From an uncultured Bdellovibrionales bacterium (GTDB lineage Bacteria; Bdellovibrionota; Bdellovibrionia; Bdellovibrionales; UBA1609), in contig CAILEP010000008.1 in NCBI GenBank assembly GCA_903833275.1, positions 174,910-238,909 on the forward strand: a DNA stretch of 64,000 nucleotides, read 5' to 3'. The notes under the pieces are model-generated. The model saw nothing but the letters and a program-made list of their open reading frames with translations. It ran no database searches and was not told where the DNA came from. Shown piece after piece: positions 1 to 9,303 of the stretch. Both the position numbers and the translations under genes were made by a program. Position 1 is the stretch's first letter; the number at the start of each line of letters is the position of its first letter.

Positions 1-38
1 AGAAAGCCGACTTTCATTTCTTTTTCGAAATCATCCAC
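1..38 (-). CDS. 5' end of a divergent gene, cut by the window edge
   Basis: Reading the minus strand from a GTG at 38 gives MDDFEKEMKVGF before the window ends, with an AAAGG ribosome-binding site about 8 bases upstream and an in-frame stop just before that. The opening is reminiscent of the HPt domain of CheA-type kinases in this group (typically MDxFEKELKxxFLEEA), but 12 residues are not enough to assign a family. If real, positions 39-311 are a divergent promoter region shared with cysD. Confidence 0.4.
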   Translation of the reverse strand, partial: MDDFEKEMKVGF

Positions 39-311
39 TTTTTTGCGCCTTTAGCTAAACTTTGCTGTCGTAATTGAACCTCATTATTTTTCGGTCAAAA
101 TCGCAATGAACATAAGAGCCTTTTGACTAAGGTCGAGAGACATTTTAGACTATTTTTTTTGTGTTGACGGCTCGGCCGCCTACCTCGACCTCTCTGCCAA
201 TCGAGCTCGACTTAAGGCTGATCACGCCACCGAATTTCGCGCTTTGTAATTAACCTTAATCATTATGTTTTTTCATCTTTTTGCCGATTTTCATATCAAG
301 GTGTTTAGACC
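39..311. other. AT-rich divergent intergenic region upstream of cysD
   Basis: No gene is visible. The stretch contains AT-rich blocks, including an eight-T run near 152-159, and a TTGACG near 163 without a convincing -10 at the right distance. No S-box-like or other riboswitch core was recognised. It presumably carries the promoter of the cys operon. Confidence 0.4.
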
Positions 312-1115
312 ATGATGGATCATCTCGACCAACTCGAGGCGCAGAGCATTTATATTATTCGCGAGGCCTATGCGAAATTCAAACGCATTGGTGCGCTTTG
401 GTCGATCGGCAAAGATTCGACCGTACTGCTTTGGCTAATTCGAAAATCATTTGCCGGCAATTGCCCGATACCGCTCGTTCATATCGACACAAGTTTTAAA
501 ATCCCAGAAATGATCACCTACCGTGATCAGATTGCCAAGCAATGGGGCTTGCAAATGATTGTCGGGCAAAACAAAGAAGCCCTAAAAAATGGCATGAATC
601 ACACCAAGGGTCGCCTTGAGTGTTGCACCGCTCTTAAAACCACCGGCCTTCAACAAGTGATCGAGCAGCACAAATTTCAGGGCATTATGCTTGGCATTCG
701 CCGCGACGAAGAAGGCACTCGGGCGAAAGAGCGCTTTTTCTCACCAAGAAATAAAAACTTCGAATGGGATTTTAAAGACCAGCCACCCGAGCTTTGGGAT
801 CAATTTCAGACCGACTATCCTGCCGAAATTCACGTGCGTGTGCACCCGCTCTTACAATGGACAGAGCTCAATGTTTGGGAGTACATTCTGAAAGAAAAGA
901 TCCCGATAATTGATCTCTATTTTGCAAAAAACGGCAAACGCTATCGCAGCTTGGGATGCGCCCCCTGCACCGCCACGATCACTTCAAACGCCTCGAGCAT
1001 CGAAGAGATTATTGAAGAATTGAAAACCACCAAGGTCAGCGAACGCTCGGGCCGAGCCCAAGACCAAGCCGACAATCATGCGATGCAAAAATTGCGGGTG
1101 AAAGGCTACATGTGA
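312..1115 (+). CDS. cysD: sulfate adenylyltransferase subunit 2 (CysD)
   Basis: Small catalytic subunit of ATP sulfurylase, which makes adenosine 5'-phosphosulfate (APS) from ATP and sulfate in the cytoplasm with the GTPase CysN. The PP-loop is SIGKDS at residues 31-36, followed by the conserved [31 protein letters not shown] and LGCAPCT blocks of the CysD family. The C-terminus (SERSGRAQD...) matches the family's SERQGR tail, slightly shortened. Start ATG at 312 has AAGGTG upstream; a second ATG follows at 315. It overlaps the next gene by four bases (GTGA), so translation is probably coupled. Confidence 0.95.
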   Translation: MMDHLDQLEAQSIYIIREAYAKFKRIGALWSIGKDSTVLLWLIRKSFAGNCPIPLVHIDTSFKIPEMITYRDQIAKQWGLQMIVGQNKEALKNGMNHTKGRLECCTALKTTGLQQVIEQHKFQGIMLGIRRDEEGTRAKERFFSPRNKNFEWDFKDQPPELWDQFQTDYPAEIHVRVHPLLQWTELNVWEYILKEKIPIIDLYFAKNGKRYRSLGCAPCTATITSNASSIEEIIEELKTTKVSERSGRAQDQADNHAMQKLRVKGYM

Positions 1116-3010
1116 GAGATTCAATCGCAGTGGTCATGGTGGGTGAAGTCGACCACGGCAAGTCGTCACTCGTTGGGCGGTTGCTTGATGAAACAGGTGC
1201 CATCTCCCCCTCTCGGGTTGAAGCCGTGAAACGCATTTGCCAACAGCAAGGCAAAGAATTCGAACACGCGTTTCTGCTCGATGCCTTCGAAGAAGAACAG
1301 CGCCAGGGCATCACCATCGACGTATCACATGTACACTTTGCAACTAAAGTGCGAAGCTACCATCTTATCGACGCCCCCGGGCACCGAGAATTTTTGAAGA
1401 ACATGGTCAGCGGCTCGAGTTCAGCTGATGCCGCCATTCTTTTAATCGATGCGAAGCAAGGCGTTCAAGAACAGAGCCGAAGGCACAGTTATTTGCTCAA
1501 AATGCTTGGCATTAAAAATGTCATCGTCGCCGTCAACAAAATGGACCTCGTTGGCTATTCAGAGATGGTCTTTACCGCTATTCGCTTTGAACATGAAACT
1601 TATCTTAAAGAATTGGGCATCACGCAGGTGCAATATGTGCCATTATCCGCAAAGGTCGGCGTCAACATTTCGAATACCTCAAACGAAATGCCCTGGTATA
1701 AGGGCACACACTTAGTCGGGTGCCTCGATACCCTGCCCTCAAGAAAATTGCACGATGAGGGGCCACTGCGTTTCTCGGTTCAAGATGTTTACAAGTTTGA
1801 TGATCGAAGAATTGTCGCCGGTCGTGTTGAATCAGGCCGCCTCAACGTTGGCGCTGAACTCAAAATTTGGCCCGCTGGCAAAAACGTGAAGGTCACAACC
1901 ATCGAACGCTGGAATTCGTTAAAGAAAGACTTCGCCGAGGCTGGCGAGTCGATCGGCATCACACTCTCCGATCAAGTTTTTATTGAGCGCGGTCACGTGC
2001 TCACGTTAAACCAAGAACCGGTTTCGAGCGCTTCTGCTATTGAGACAAGCCTTTTTTGGATGGGTCAGCGCCCCCTCTGCCTACACGATCACGTTAAAAT
2101 TAAATTGCTAAATCAAGAAATGACCTGCGAAGTTTCGCGAATCCATCGTATAATCGACACCACAAGCCTACAAGGTAGCACGAGCGATATTCACCGAGTT
2201 GAAAAATTTGAAGTCGCTGAGGTCACACTTAAAATGTCTCGCCCGCTTATGGCTGATACCTTCGCTCAATTGCCAACATCTGGTCGATTCGTGCTAGTCG
2301 ATAGCAACAAAGTCTCGGGCGGCGGTATTATCACTAAAACGTTCGACACTGACCTCGAGCACGATCGCCCCAAAAATCTGCACATCACCCGCGAGCTTTC
2401 AAATGTTGCGACCAGCGATCGCAATGCACGTAATGGTCACCAGGGCGCCGTTTTGTGGCTGACCGGCCTCAGCGGCTCAGGCAAGAGCACTCTTGCCAAA
2501 GTTTTAGAAAGCGCTCTCTTTGACCGCGGCCATCAAACCTATGTACTGGATGGTGACAACCTTCGTCACGGGCTCAACAGCGATCTTGATTTTTCGATCG
2601 CAGGCCGCAGAGAAAATATCAGACGCGTCGCTGAAGTCGCAAAAATTCTCTCAGAAGCTGGGCAAATTGTGATAGCCGCGTTTATCACTCCGTTCGAGCG
2701 CGACCGAGCCAATTTGCGCCGAATCGTCAACTCACCAAACTATTTTGAGGCTTTTGTCGATTGCCCACTCGAAGTCTGCGAAGCACGCGACCCGAAAGGG
2801 CTTTATAAATTGGCCCGCACAGGTCAGCTGCCTCTTTTTACCGGCGTCTCATCACCGTTTGAAAAGCCGACTCGGCCCGAGATTATTATTGATTCAAATA
2901 AAATTTCGCCTGAAGACAATATGCGTGTTCTGCTGCGATTTCTCGAGTCGAAAAATGTATTTGTTAACTCAGCTCCAAAGAAACATTTACGCACTCTCAA
3001 GTCGTCGTGA
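1112..3010 (+). CDS. cysNC: bifunctional sulfate adenylyltransferase subunit 1 / APS kinase (CysN-CysC, NodQ-like)
   Basis: The N-terminal part (about 1-420) is the CysN GTPase: GEVDHGKS at 11-18, [15 protein letters not shown] and NKMD, then EF-Tu-like beta-barrel domains. The C-terminal part (about 435-632) is an APS kinase: Walker [10 protein letters not shown] near 451-459, [19 protein letters not shown] and [11 protein letters not shown]. The fusion activates sulfate to PAPS in two steps. GTG start inside the cysD stop. The stop overlaps the next GTG by four bases. No PAPS reductase, sulfite reductase or sulfotransferase is in the window, so whether PAPS goes to assimilation or to sulfation is not decided here. 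Confidence 0.95.
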   Translation: MRDSIAVVMVGEVDHGKSSLVGRLLDETGAISPSRVEAVKRICQQQGKEFEHAFLLDAFEEEQRQGITIDVSHVHFATKVRSYHLIDAPGHREFLKNMVSGSSSADAAILLIDAKQGVQEQSRRHSYLLKMLGIKNVIVAVNKMDLVGYSEMVFTAIRFEHETYLKELGITQVQYVPLSAKVGVNISNTSNEMPWYKGTHLVGCLDTLPSRKLHDEGPLRFSVQDVYKFDDRRIVAGRVESGRLNVGAELKIWPAGKNVKVTTIERWNSLKKDFAEAGESIGITLSDQVFIERGHVLTLNQEPVSSASAIETSLFWMGQRPLCLHDHVKIKLLNQEMTCEVSRIHRIIDTTSLQGSTSDIHRVEKFEVAEVTLKMSRPLMADTFAQLPTSGRFVLVDSNKVSGGGIITKTFDTDLEHDRPKNLHITRELSNVATSDRNARNGHQGAVLWLTGLSGSGKSTLAKVLESALFDRGHQTYVLDGDNLRHGLNSDLDFSIAGRRENIRRVAEVAKILSEAGQIVIAAFITPFERDRANLRRIVNSPNYFEAFVDCPLEVCEARDPKGLYKLARTGQLPLFTGVSSPFEKPTRPEIIIDSNKISPEDNMRVLLRFLESKNVFVNSAPKKHLRTLKSS

Positions 3011-4542
3011 CAGGGCAAACCGTTATGGGCGCAAAAGCAACTATTGCGATTATCGGCGGGGGGGCTTCAGGGGCCATTCTTCTTCTTAGACTTAATCGTG
3101 TTTTTGGCGACCAAATGCTGGTTAAAATAGTCGACCCGGATGAACACCTCGGCTGGGGGCGTGCCTATTCGACTTCCGACGAGGCGCATTTGCTTAATGT
3201 TTCTGCCGAAAACATGAGCGTCTTTGACGAGCACCCTCTAGATTTTGTCGATTGGTTAAAAGCTCAAGGCCACGAACCGCACCAAATCCCAACTTGGCCT
3301 TTTGTGCCGCGGGCATGGTTTGGCTCCTATTTAAGTCAGAAGATTGCTGAGGTGCCGACAACTCGATACCAACACATCGGCGCTCGGGCCCTGTCGCTAA
3401 GACGCAAGGCCGGCATTTGGTTTGTCAAAACCGACATCGATCATGTAGTTGAAGCCGATGGCGTCGTCATCGCCACCGGTTTCGAGAAAACCCTTTCGTC
3501 GACTCTATTAAAGACTGCGACGAGTACAGCCTTAGCATGGGTGATTCAACCCTACGACACCAAGAAACTAAACGAAATCGGCGCGAGCGACAGTGTGGTC
3601 ATCGTCGGCACGGGCTTAACGGCCATTGATGTCTACCGCCAATTAAGAAAGCATACCGCTGGCAAAATCCATTTCATTTCTCGCCACGGCTTCTTGCCTC
3701 TGCGCCATCCAAACGAAAATTTAGAATCTGAGATTCGCCTGCCTCGCCTTAACGGGTTTTCACCGATTCAAATATTTCAAACATTGCGAGCTTTCGAAAA
3801 AACTCGAATTATTTCGTGGATTCAAATCGTCAACCAAGTGCGACGACAGTCTGGCGATATTTGGCGAGCCTGGTCACCGCGCGAACGCGGTCAATTTTTT
3901 CGCCATTTGAAAACATATTGGGAGATCTCTCGTCACCGCATGCCCTCGTTTGTTGCCGACGAACTTTTACAAGATGCCGCCAACGGCCGCGTTCAAATTC
4001 ACCCAGGCCGAATTATATCGACAAAAGCAGCTGGCACCCAAATTCAAATGCAATTTCAACCGCGCGGCACAACAACTGCAGCTGAGCTCCTCTGCGAATG
4101 GATTATTTTAGCCACCGATTCTAAAATCGAAGAAAGCCTCGATATTCGTCAGGTGAAAATGGCTGTCAAGAAAAGCCAACATGGCTTGGGTTATGTCAAT
4201 ATTGGCGCCGGCAATCTCTGGCTACTCGGCCCCAGTGCCAAAGCCAGCTTGTGGGAGAGCACGGCCGTCCCCGAAATCGTCAGTCAAGCGCTTGTGATCT
4301 CAAAACAAATAATCTCGGCCTTTCACGATCAAAATGAGAATATATTTACCGTGCACCCAATGGCCGTTGGGCAAACTTATTGGCAACACCTGACCGGGGC
4401 CTTGGGGTACACGCTTACCTTTGCAAAGACCGTAATTATTCTTGGCATTCACGCCCTGCTACCCTTTCTTTTCGCCGACTATGCGAGCAACAGAGTGAGA
4501 GACCTCACTCGCCTTTTCAATAAGCGCAGGCTCAAAAAGTGA
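3007..4542 (+). CDS. FAD/NAD(P)-binding oxidoreductase of the NAD_binding_9 type
   Basis: Two Rossmann motifs are visible: IAIIGGGASGAILLL near the N-terminus and VVIVGTGLTAIDVYRQL near residue 200, with an ATGF signature between them. This is the layout of the FAD-NAD(P)-binding family found beside sulfur and siderophore genes; substrate unknown. A hydrophobic stretch near 470-495 (TVIILGIHALLPFLF) could anchor the C-terminus in the membrane. The GTG start at 3007 overlaps the cysNC stop; an ATG at 3025 (MGAKATIAIIGGG) is an alternative. Its coupling to cysDNC suggests a redox step linked to sulfate activation, but that is inference. Confidence 0.8.
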   Translation: MTGQTVMGAKATIAIIGGGASGAILLLRLNRVFGDQMLVKIVDPDEHLGWGRAYSTSDEAHLLNVSAENMSVFDEHPLDFVDWLKAQGHEPHQIPTWPFVPRAWFGSYLSQKIAEVPTTRYQHIGARALSLRRKAGIWFVKTDIDHVVEADGVVIATGFEKTLSSTLLKTATSTALAWVIQPYDTKKLNEIGASDSVVIVGTGLTAIDVYRQLRKHTAGKIHFISRHGFLPLRHPNENLESEIRLPRLNGFSPIQIFQTLRAFEKTRIISWIQIVNQVRRQSGDIWRAWSPRERGQFFRHLKTYWEISRHRMPSFVADELLQDAANGRVQIHPGRIISTKAAGTQIQMQFQPRGTTTAAELLCEWIILATDSKIEESLDIRQVKMAVKKSQHGLGYVNIGAGNLWLLGPSAKASLWESTAVPEIVSQALVISKQIISAFHDQNENIFTVHPMAVGQTYWQHLTGALGYTLTFAKTVIILGIHALLPFLFADYASNRVRDLTRLFNKRRLKK

Positions 4543-6779
4543 GGCGACGATACCTCGTTTACCTTTGCTCAACGGCACTCAGTCTCGCCATTCACAGCGC
4601 AACGGCGCCCGCCGCGGCGACCGAACTAAAAGCAAACACGGCGCCGACAATACAAACTGAAAAGGGCTCGTCGGTCGCCCACTGCCCTCGCTATCTTAAA
4701 GATTTTAACAATTCGATTTCGCCGACAATCCAAATGATGAGTCTGTGCCAAGACAATGCCAAAATGCCAGCTGAGGGTGACGACCCACAGTTCTTGCAAA
4801 AATCTCTTGCGGAGCATTTTTCGTTTCTACCGAAATCACAGAAAGACTTGGCCGAGAACTGTGCACTCGATTTCTCGAGCGCTTGCCCCGGAGGCCATGG
4901 CCCGGGCTGCAAAGAGAAACTAAAACCCGCGTTGCAAGAGATTGCCGGCTTTTACAATTTGCAAGGTCGACTGCACGATGAGATCTCTTCGCTACAAAAT
5001 GAGATAAAATACAGCGACCAATTGCTAGCTAGCGGCGGCCACCCCTCGAACGAACGAGTTTGCAGCCATGCTTATGAAGATTTAAAAGCCGATTGTGCAA
5101 CCAAAGCCTGCGATGGGGCGCAGTTGGCAGCCGCCTCAGAACTTGAAAACGTAACAACCGAGCTTTTGGCGGTGGCGAAAAAAATCGAAGCCCTCGAGGT
5201 TGAACTTCAAAACCTAAAATTAGCAGAATCACAATCACACCTAGGGCACGAACTTAATAGCGATTATGTCGCCCCCATTAAAAAGTTAACCCAGCAAATC
5301 GCCTTTCTGAAAGCGCAGTACCCGATGGCCCAGGGCCGTGCCTCTAAAAAAAACTGGCAAACGAATAAGCCGCAAACACAAAGCGCGGCTGTCATTGCCC
5401 AGCTTCAAGAAAATCGTGGCGAACTAGCAAAACGGCTTTCGCAGCTCGAGGTCGCCGCCAACTGTTCGCATTCATCAAGCTGTGAATTTAAAAGCCTAAA
5501 AGAAACGGCCTCTACGCTACCCAAATTTGCCGTCAGAAACTATTTCGCCGAACACGGCGAGACCACGGCGCAAATTGTATCAATGCTTCGGCTCAATGAT
5601 TTTCAGTGCCGTATTGAGCAAGGCGCGATTAACAAAGATTTAAATTGGCTCGCCGCCACAACTGTAATCAATGTCGGCCTCACTGTTGCCACCTTCGGCG
5701 CCTCTGCCGTTTCGGTTCTGGCCCGGGCCGGCGAAATGCTCAGCGAAACGACGACCGCTGCCGGCACAACGCGTGTCGCTCTCAAGGTCACCGCTGCCTC
5801 GGGCGCTGTGGCCGCCGACACCTATTGGCTACAAGACGGGGTCCGCAATGCAATTAGAGAATGCAACAAAACGCATCTGCAAAAGGGCCTTGCCGAAAAT
5901 AAATTGAGCGCGAACTCACCGACCTCGACCAAGGTCTGCTCGGCACAGCAGTTCTCACGAGCCTACCGCGACACTCAAGCTTGCATCACCGATGCCGTTT
6001 TTGCAGCTCTCGGAGGGGCCCCTTTTCTTCAAGCGCTAAAACTGTTTAAACCCGCACCGGCAATCTCGCAAACCGCCGAAACGCGCTTGATGCCTCAGCT
6101 AGAAAATGCTCAACACGAACTGCCCACAACCCGCGAGGCCGAGCATTTTAAGTCACGAACCGTGGCCCGCAGCGATGGCCGAAATTTTGACGAAATCACC
6201 CACGACGGGGCCTTATCGCAGGGCCAAGAAGCGCCATTGACTCGCGCCTATGTGCACAAATACCCCAATTTCGCACGCCGGTTTGGTTTTGAATTTGGTG
6301 AAGGCAGTCGCACCCGGCCGGCAGATTCGAAAACTATCAATGGGTTGATCGAAGACTTCAACAAAACGAGCCCGGAAAAAGAAAAAATCACCGTTCGCTT
6401 TTACGATGATTGGTCGCCCAACGGCGTTTCACGAGACGAGTTTGTCAAACGCTGGGCCGACGGTGACGGGTTACCGTTTAATCAGAAAAGCGCCGACACA
6501 CACTTTCATGATTTGGGCGTACATGGCATCCCGGGCCTCACTTTGACAAGCGAGATCACAAAGCGCTCGCAGCACAACTACAAAGTGATAATCGAGTTAC
6601 TAGAATCTCGCGAATTTCGCGACAAACCGGGGTTAAAAAAGCAAGTGGTCGAGCCTCCGATGACGGCCATCATAAATTTTAATCGAGCGCTTGCCGTTGG
6701 TCGTGAAGCACGGCACCGAATGGCCGCTAAATTAGATTGGCCAAAAAACGAATCAGAGGGTCGACAAATTTGCCTTTGA
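4539..6779 (+). CDS. secreted Cys-rich coiled-coil protein of unknown function
   Basis: GTG start overlapping the previous stop (GTGA), fourth gene of the cys operon. A signal peptide is clear (MRRRYLVYLCSTALSLAIHS..., cleavage likely after the Ala-rich stretch near residue 28). About residues 110-340 are rich in Gln, Glu and Leu and look coiled-coil, with many cysteines, several in close pairs, suggesting disulfides after export. A hydrophobic Ala/Thr segment follows near 370-430. The C-terminal part contains HFHDLGVHGIPG, a possible metal- or ligand-binding loop. I do not recognise the family. The 3' end overlaps the convergent M14 peptidase gene by 53 bases. Confidence 0.8.
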   Translation: MRRRYLVYLCSTALSLAIHSATAPAAATELKANTAPTIQTEKGSSVAHCPRYLKDFNNSISPTIQMMSLCQDNAKMPAEGDDPQFLQKSLAEHFSFLPKSQKDLAENCALDFSSACPGGHGPGCKEKLKPALQEIAGFYNLQGRLHDEISSLQNEIKYSDQLLASGGHPSNERVCSHAYEDLKADCATKACDGAQLAAASELENVTTELLAVAKKIEALEVELQNLKLAESQSHLGHELNSDYVAPIKKLTQQIAFLKAQYPMAQGRASKKNWQTNKPQTQSAAVIAQLQENRGELAKRLSQLEVAANCSHSSSCEFKSLKETASTLPKFAVRNYFAEHGETTAQIVSMLRLNDFQCRIEQGAINKDLNWLAATTVINVGLTVATFGASAVSVLARAGEMLSETTTAAGTTRVALKVTAASGAVAADTYWLQDGVRNAIRECNKTHLQKGLAENKLSANSPTSTKVCSAQQFSRAYRDTQACITDAVFAALGGAPFLQALKLFKPAPAISQTAETRLMPQLENAQHELPTTREAEHFKSRTVARSDGRNFDEITHDGALSQGQEAPLTRAYVHKYPNFARRFGFEFGEGSRTRPADSKTINGLIEDFNKTSPEKEKITVRFYDDWSPNGVSRDEFVKRWADGDGLPFNQKSADTHFHDLGVHGIPGLTLTSEITKRSQHNYKVIIELLESREFRDKPGLKKQVVEPPMTAIINFNRALAVGREARHRMAAKLDWPKNESEGRQICL

Positions 6780-7461
6780 TCGCGTGTTGGCCAAGGCCCT
6801 TTTCAATTTCAACCGTCAACGTGTGAATCTCATTTTCAAAACACCAAGTGTGAAAGCCACCGGTGATTTTATAGCCGAGGCCTTCAGGGTCATGATCAAT
6901 TCGTAAACCCACGCCCGTAGACAGTTCGAGCAAAGACTCATGAATCTTCTTGTGCTCTTGGGTTTCGCCTGCCTTGTGAAAAAGCGGCAGCAAAACAGTA
7001 TCTAGGTAAGAGTGCAAATCAAGCACGAAATCGATCTTACTACCCTCGATAAACTGCCGTAGATATTTCGTTTCAACTTCGCTTTCTGCTGCTGGCCCCG
7101 GTGGGTAGCGCGGGTTCGAATATTCGGCCGTCCAATCTTTAGTGGGCCAATTTCGATTGAGGTCAACGTTGTTGGCATTCCATCGCTGACTGAGCGAAAA
7201 ACCGTCGGGGTTAGCGATCGGCAGAAACGCCAGCTTCGGCAACAAGTGAGTGTGATTGTAAAAAATCTCATTCAGGATAAGCGTGTTCAGTATAACGCCT
7301 TCGGTTTCGTCCCCGTGCAAACCGCTCAGCACCAAAATACGACAGTCGCGCGGGTCACCACTTCGACTTAAAACCTCGATCGATTGCCCGTTTTTAGATT
7401 GTCCAAGCTTCAGTGTTTTAATAGACATCCCCCCAGCAAATCGCATGTTTAACTTTGCCAC
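6727..7461 (-). CDS. M14-family zinc carboxypeptidase / murein peptide amidase A-like
   Basis: The M14 zinc site is complete: HGDE with His49 and Glu52, the third ligand in LDLHSY (His150), the substrate-binding NRNW at 103-106 and a catalytic Glu in TLTVEIEKG (Glu218). Length and the short N-terminus fit MpaA-like enzymes, which trim murein peptides in the cytoplasm; no signal peptide is evident. The start is uncertain: GTG at 7461, ATG at 7446, or ATG at 7428 (MSIKTLKLG, closest to the conserved region, with a G-run immediately upstream). Its 3' end overlaps the convergent secreted-protein gene. Confidence 0.85.
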   Translation of the reverse strand: MAKLNMRFAGGMSIKTLKLGQSKNGQSIEVLSRSGDPRDCRILVLSGLHGDETEGVILNTLILNEIFYNHTHLLPKLAFLPIANPDGFSLSQRWNANNVDLNRNWPTKDWTAEYSNPRYPPGPAAESEVETKYLRQFIEGSKIDFVLDLHSYLDTVLLPLFHKAGETQEHKKIHESLLELSTGVGLRIDHDPEGLGYKITGGFHTWCFENEIHTLTVEIEKGLGQHAIKGKFVDPLIRFLANLI

Positions 7462-7539
7462 GACTTCAATTCGCTGTCATCGGTCTTGTTTTACCATATT
7501 ACAATCGTGTATATATACGCCTCATAAAGGGGGGCCGCT

Positions 7540-8217
7540 TTGCCTTCGAAAATTCAGAATCAACTTTTGTTTGCCTGGGTCGCCTATTGGCTTTTAGCGA
7601 CGGGCCTCCAAAACTATTTGCTCAAGCCACTCGGCATCGACAACCTTCACAACTACTTGATTACGGCAGTTTATTTTCTCTTCTTTACATCCCTTTCGAT
7701 AGTCTACTTTCGCGATCAATTCAATTTCGGGTTGAGTTCGAAGGCCCAATATCGAGGCCCGGCAGGCAGGCCCTTTTTTATCGCGCTTGGCCTTTCGATT
7801 CTATTTTTCGTATCCTGTCTCGCATTCAATTTATGGCGCCCGCTGGGGCCTGATCAACAATCCAAGATATTAAAATCTGGCTTTTACTTTCCGCTTTTTT
7901 CACTTAGCACGACCGTTACCAAGTTTTGCGATATCACGTTTCAACAAGTACTGATCGTAGGCTTATTGCGAAAAATGTCGGCTTTCGAAATGCCAAAGAA
8001 CCGAGCCATCTGGGCTTTTTCAATTTGCTTTTTCGCTGTTCATTTGCCACTTGTTCTGATTATGGGCCTCTTCGCGTTTTATTTTATAGTGCCAAGTCTT
8101 TTCGCCGGTGTAGCCATGTCGTATCTCATTCTACGCTTTCGAAACGGTTGGCTTTTGTCGCTGAGCCTACACCTGGCTTTCTATTTGGTAATTGGCCTCT
8201 TCATGCGGCACTATTAA
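7540..8217 (+). CDS. polytopic membrane protein, CPBP-like with altered catalytic motif
   Basis: About six hydrophobic segments in 225 residues. The spacing of the last three matches CPBP/Abi intramembrane proteases: where the family has EExxxRG this protein has QQVLIVG (135-141), where it has FxxxH it has FFAVH (His168), and the third-motif His is in SLHLAF (His211). Loss of both glutamates and the Arg suggests a catalytically dead relative, if the alignment is right. TTG start preceded by a G-rich AAGGGGGGCC. It lies 56 bases upstream of an ABC exporter operon on the same strand and may act with it. Confidence 0.6.
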   Translation: MPSKIQNQLLFAWVAYWLLATGLQNYLLKPLGIDNLHNYLITAVYFLFFTSLSIVYFRDQFNFGLSSKAQYRGPAGRPFFIALGLSILFFVSCLAFNLWRPLGPDQQSKILKSGFYFPLFSLSTTVTKFCDITFQQVLIVGLLRKMSAFEMPKNRAIWAFSICFFAVHLPLVLIMGLFAFYFIVPSLFAGVAMSYLILRFRNGWLLSLSLHLAFYLVIGLFMRHY

Positions 8218-8273
8218 AGTAGCGCTTCACGTTATGATGTGACGGCCTATGGTCAAACACCTATCTTCTTTAG

Positions 8274-9293
8274 GTGATACAAACTCAAAATCTCTCAAAG
8301 ACCTTTCGTGTTCATAAAAAAGTCGCGGGCCTTGCCGGCTCAGTGAAATCACTGTTCAATCGACAATGGCTCGACAAGCAGGCCTTGCGCGATGTTACAT
8401 TGCACGTCGGCTCTGGTGAAATTCTTGGCCTGGTGGGCGCCAACGGCGCCGGCAAAACCACTTTGGTTAAAATATTGGCCGGAGTCATACACCCCAGCAG
8501 CGGCTCGGTTTCAATTTTAGGCCACAACCCCTGGAGTCGCTCAAACGATTTTCGACGCCAAATCTCGTTGATAATGGGTCAAAAAGCCCAGCTCTGGTGG
8601 GATTTACCCGCCGAAGATTGTTTTTTGCTTCTACGCGAAATCTATCAAATACCTCACCCCCAATATAAACAAAACCTCGAATATCTCGTCGAGTCACTCG
8701 GAGTAAAAGACCAACTCAACATTCAAATTCGCCGCCTCTCGCTTGGCGAACGCATGAAAATGGAGCTTATCGCAGCACTGCTGCACACCCCCCGCGTGGT
8801 TTTTTTCGATGAACCCACCATTGGCCTCGACCTCACCGCTCAACGGGCGATACGTAATTTTATTTTAGAATACCGAAAGCTTCATAAGCCCGCGATGATT
8901 TTAACCTCGCATTACATGGAAGACATCGAACGCCTCTGCCCCCGCATCGCGATTATCAAAGACGGTCAAATTGTATATGATGGCGATCTCGCCCGCGTGG
9001 TAAACACCTACGCCAATCACAAAATTCTCTCAGTCGAATTCGAAACCGAGGTCAGCCCCGCGCAAAGCCCTAAGGCGTTTGCGGCGCTCAATGCCGAGGT
9101 CATTTTTCAAGACTCAAGCACTGTGCGCCTAAAAGTCGCACGCACGGCCGTCGCCCAAGTCGCTGGCCAAATGCTACAGCAGTTTCGGGTCAAAGATTTA
9201 AGTATTGAAGAAGAAGACATCGGCAACATTATCGAAAAACTTATTCGGCGCGATAAAGACGTAAGCGGCAAAATCGTCACCCCCAAATTATGA
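8274..9293 (+). CDS. ABC transporter ATP-binding protein (COG4586 type)
   Basis: ATPase of an ABC-2 exporter. Walker A GANGAGKTT, the signature LSLGERMK (a variant of LSGGQ), Walker B VVFFDEPT and the switch His in LTSHYMED are all present. The N-terminal extension before Walker A (KKVAGLAGSVKSLFNRQW) and the C-terminal regulatory part (about 245-339) are typical of the COG4586 branch that pairs with PF06182 permeases, as found just downstream. GTG start. The exported substrate cannot be read from sequence. Confidence 0.93.
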   Translation: MIQTQNLSKTFRVHKKVAGLAGSVKSLFNRQWLDKQALRDVTLHVGSGEILGLVGANGAGKTTLVKILAGVIHPSSGSVSILGHNPWSRSNDFRRQISLIMGQKAQLWWDLPAEDCFLLLREIYQIPHPQYKQNLEYLVESLGVKDQLNIQIRRLSLGERMKMELIAALLHTPRVVFFDEPTIGLDLTAQRAIRNFILEYRKLHKPAMILTSHYMEDIERLCPRIAIIKDGQIVYDGDLARVVNTYANHKILSVEFETEVSPAQSPKAFAALNAEVIFQDSSTVRLKVARTAVAQVAGQMLQQFRVKDLSIEEEDIGNIIEKLIRRDKDVSGKIVTPKL

Positions 9294-9303
9294 GCGCCAG
9301 ACA

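Noticed and set aside
39..311. Possible SAM (S-box) or other riboswitch before cysD
   Set aside because: No conserved core or paired arms of known sulfur riboswitches could be found.
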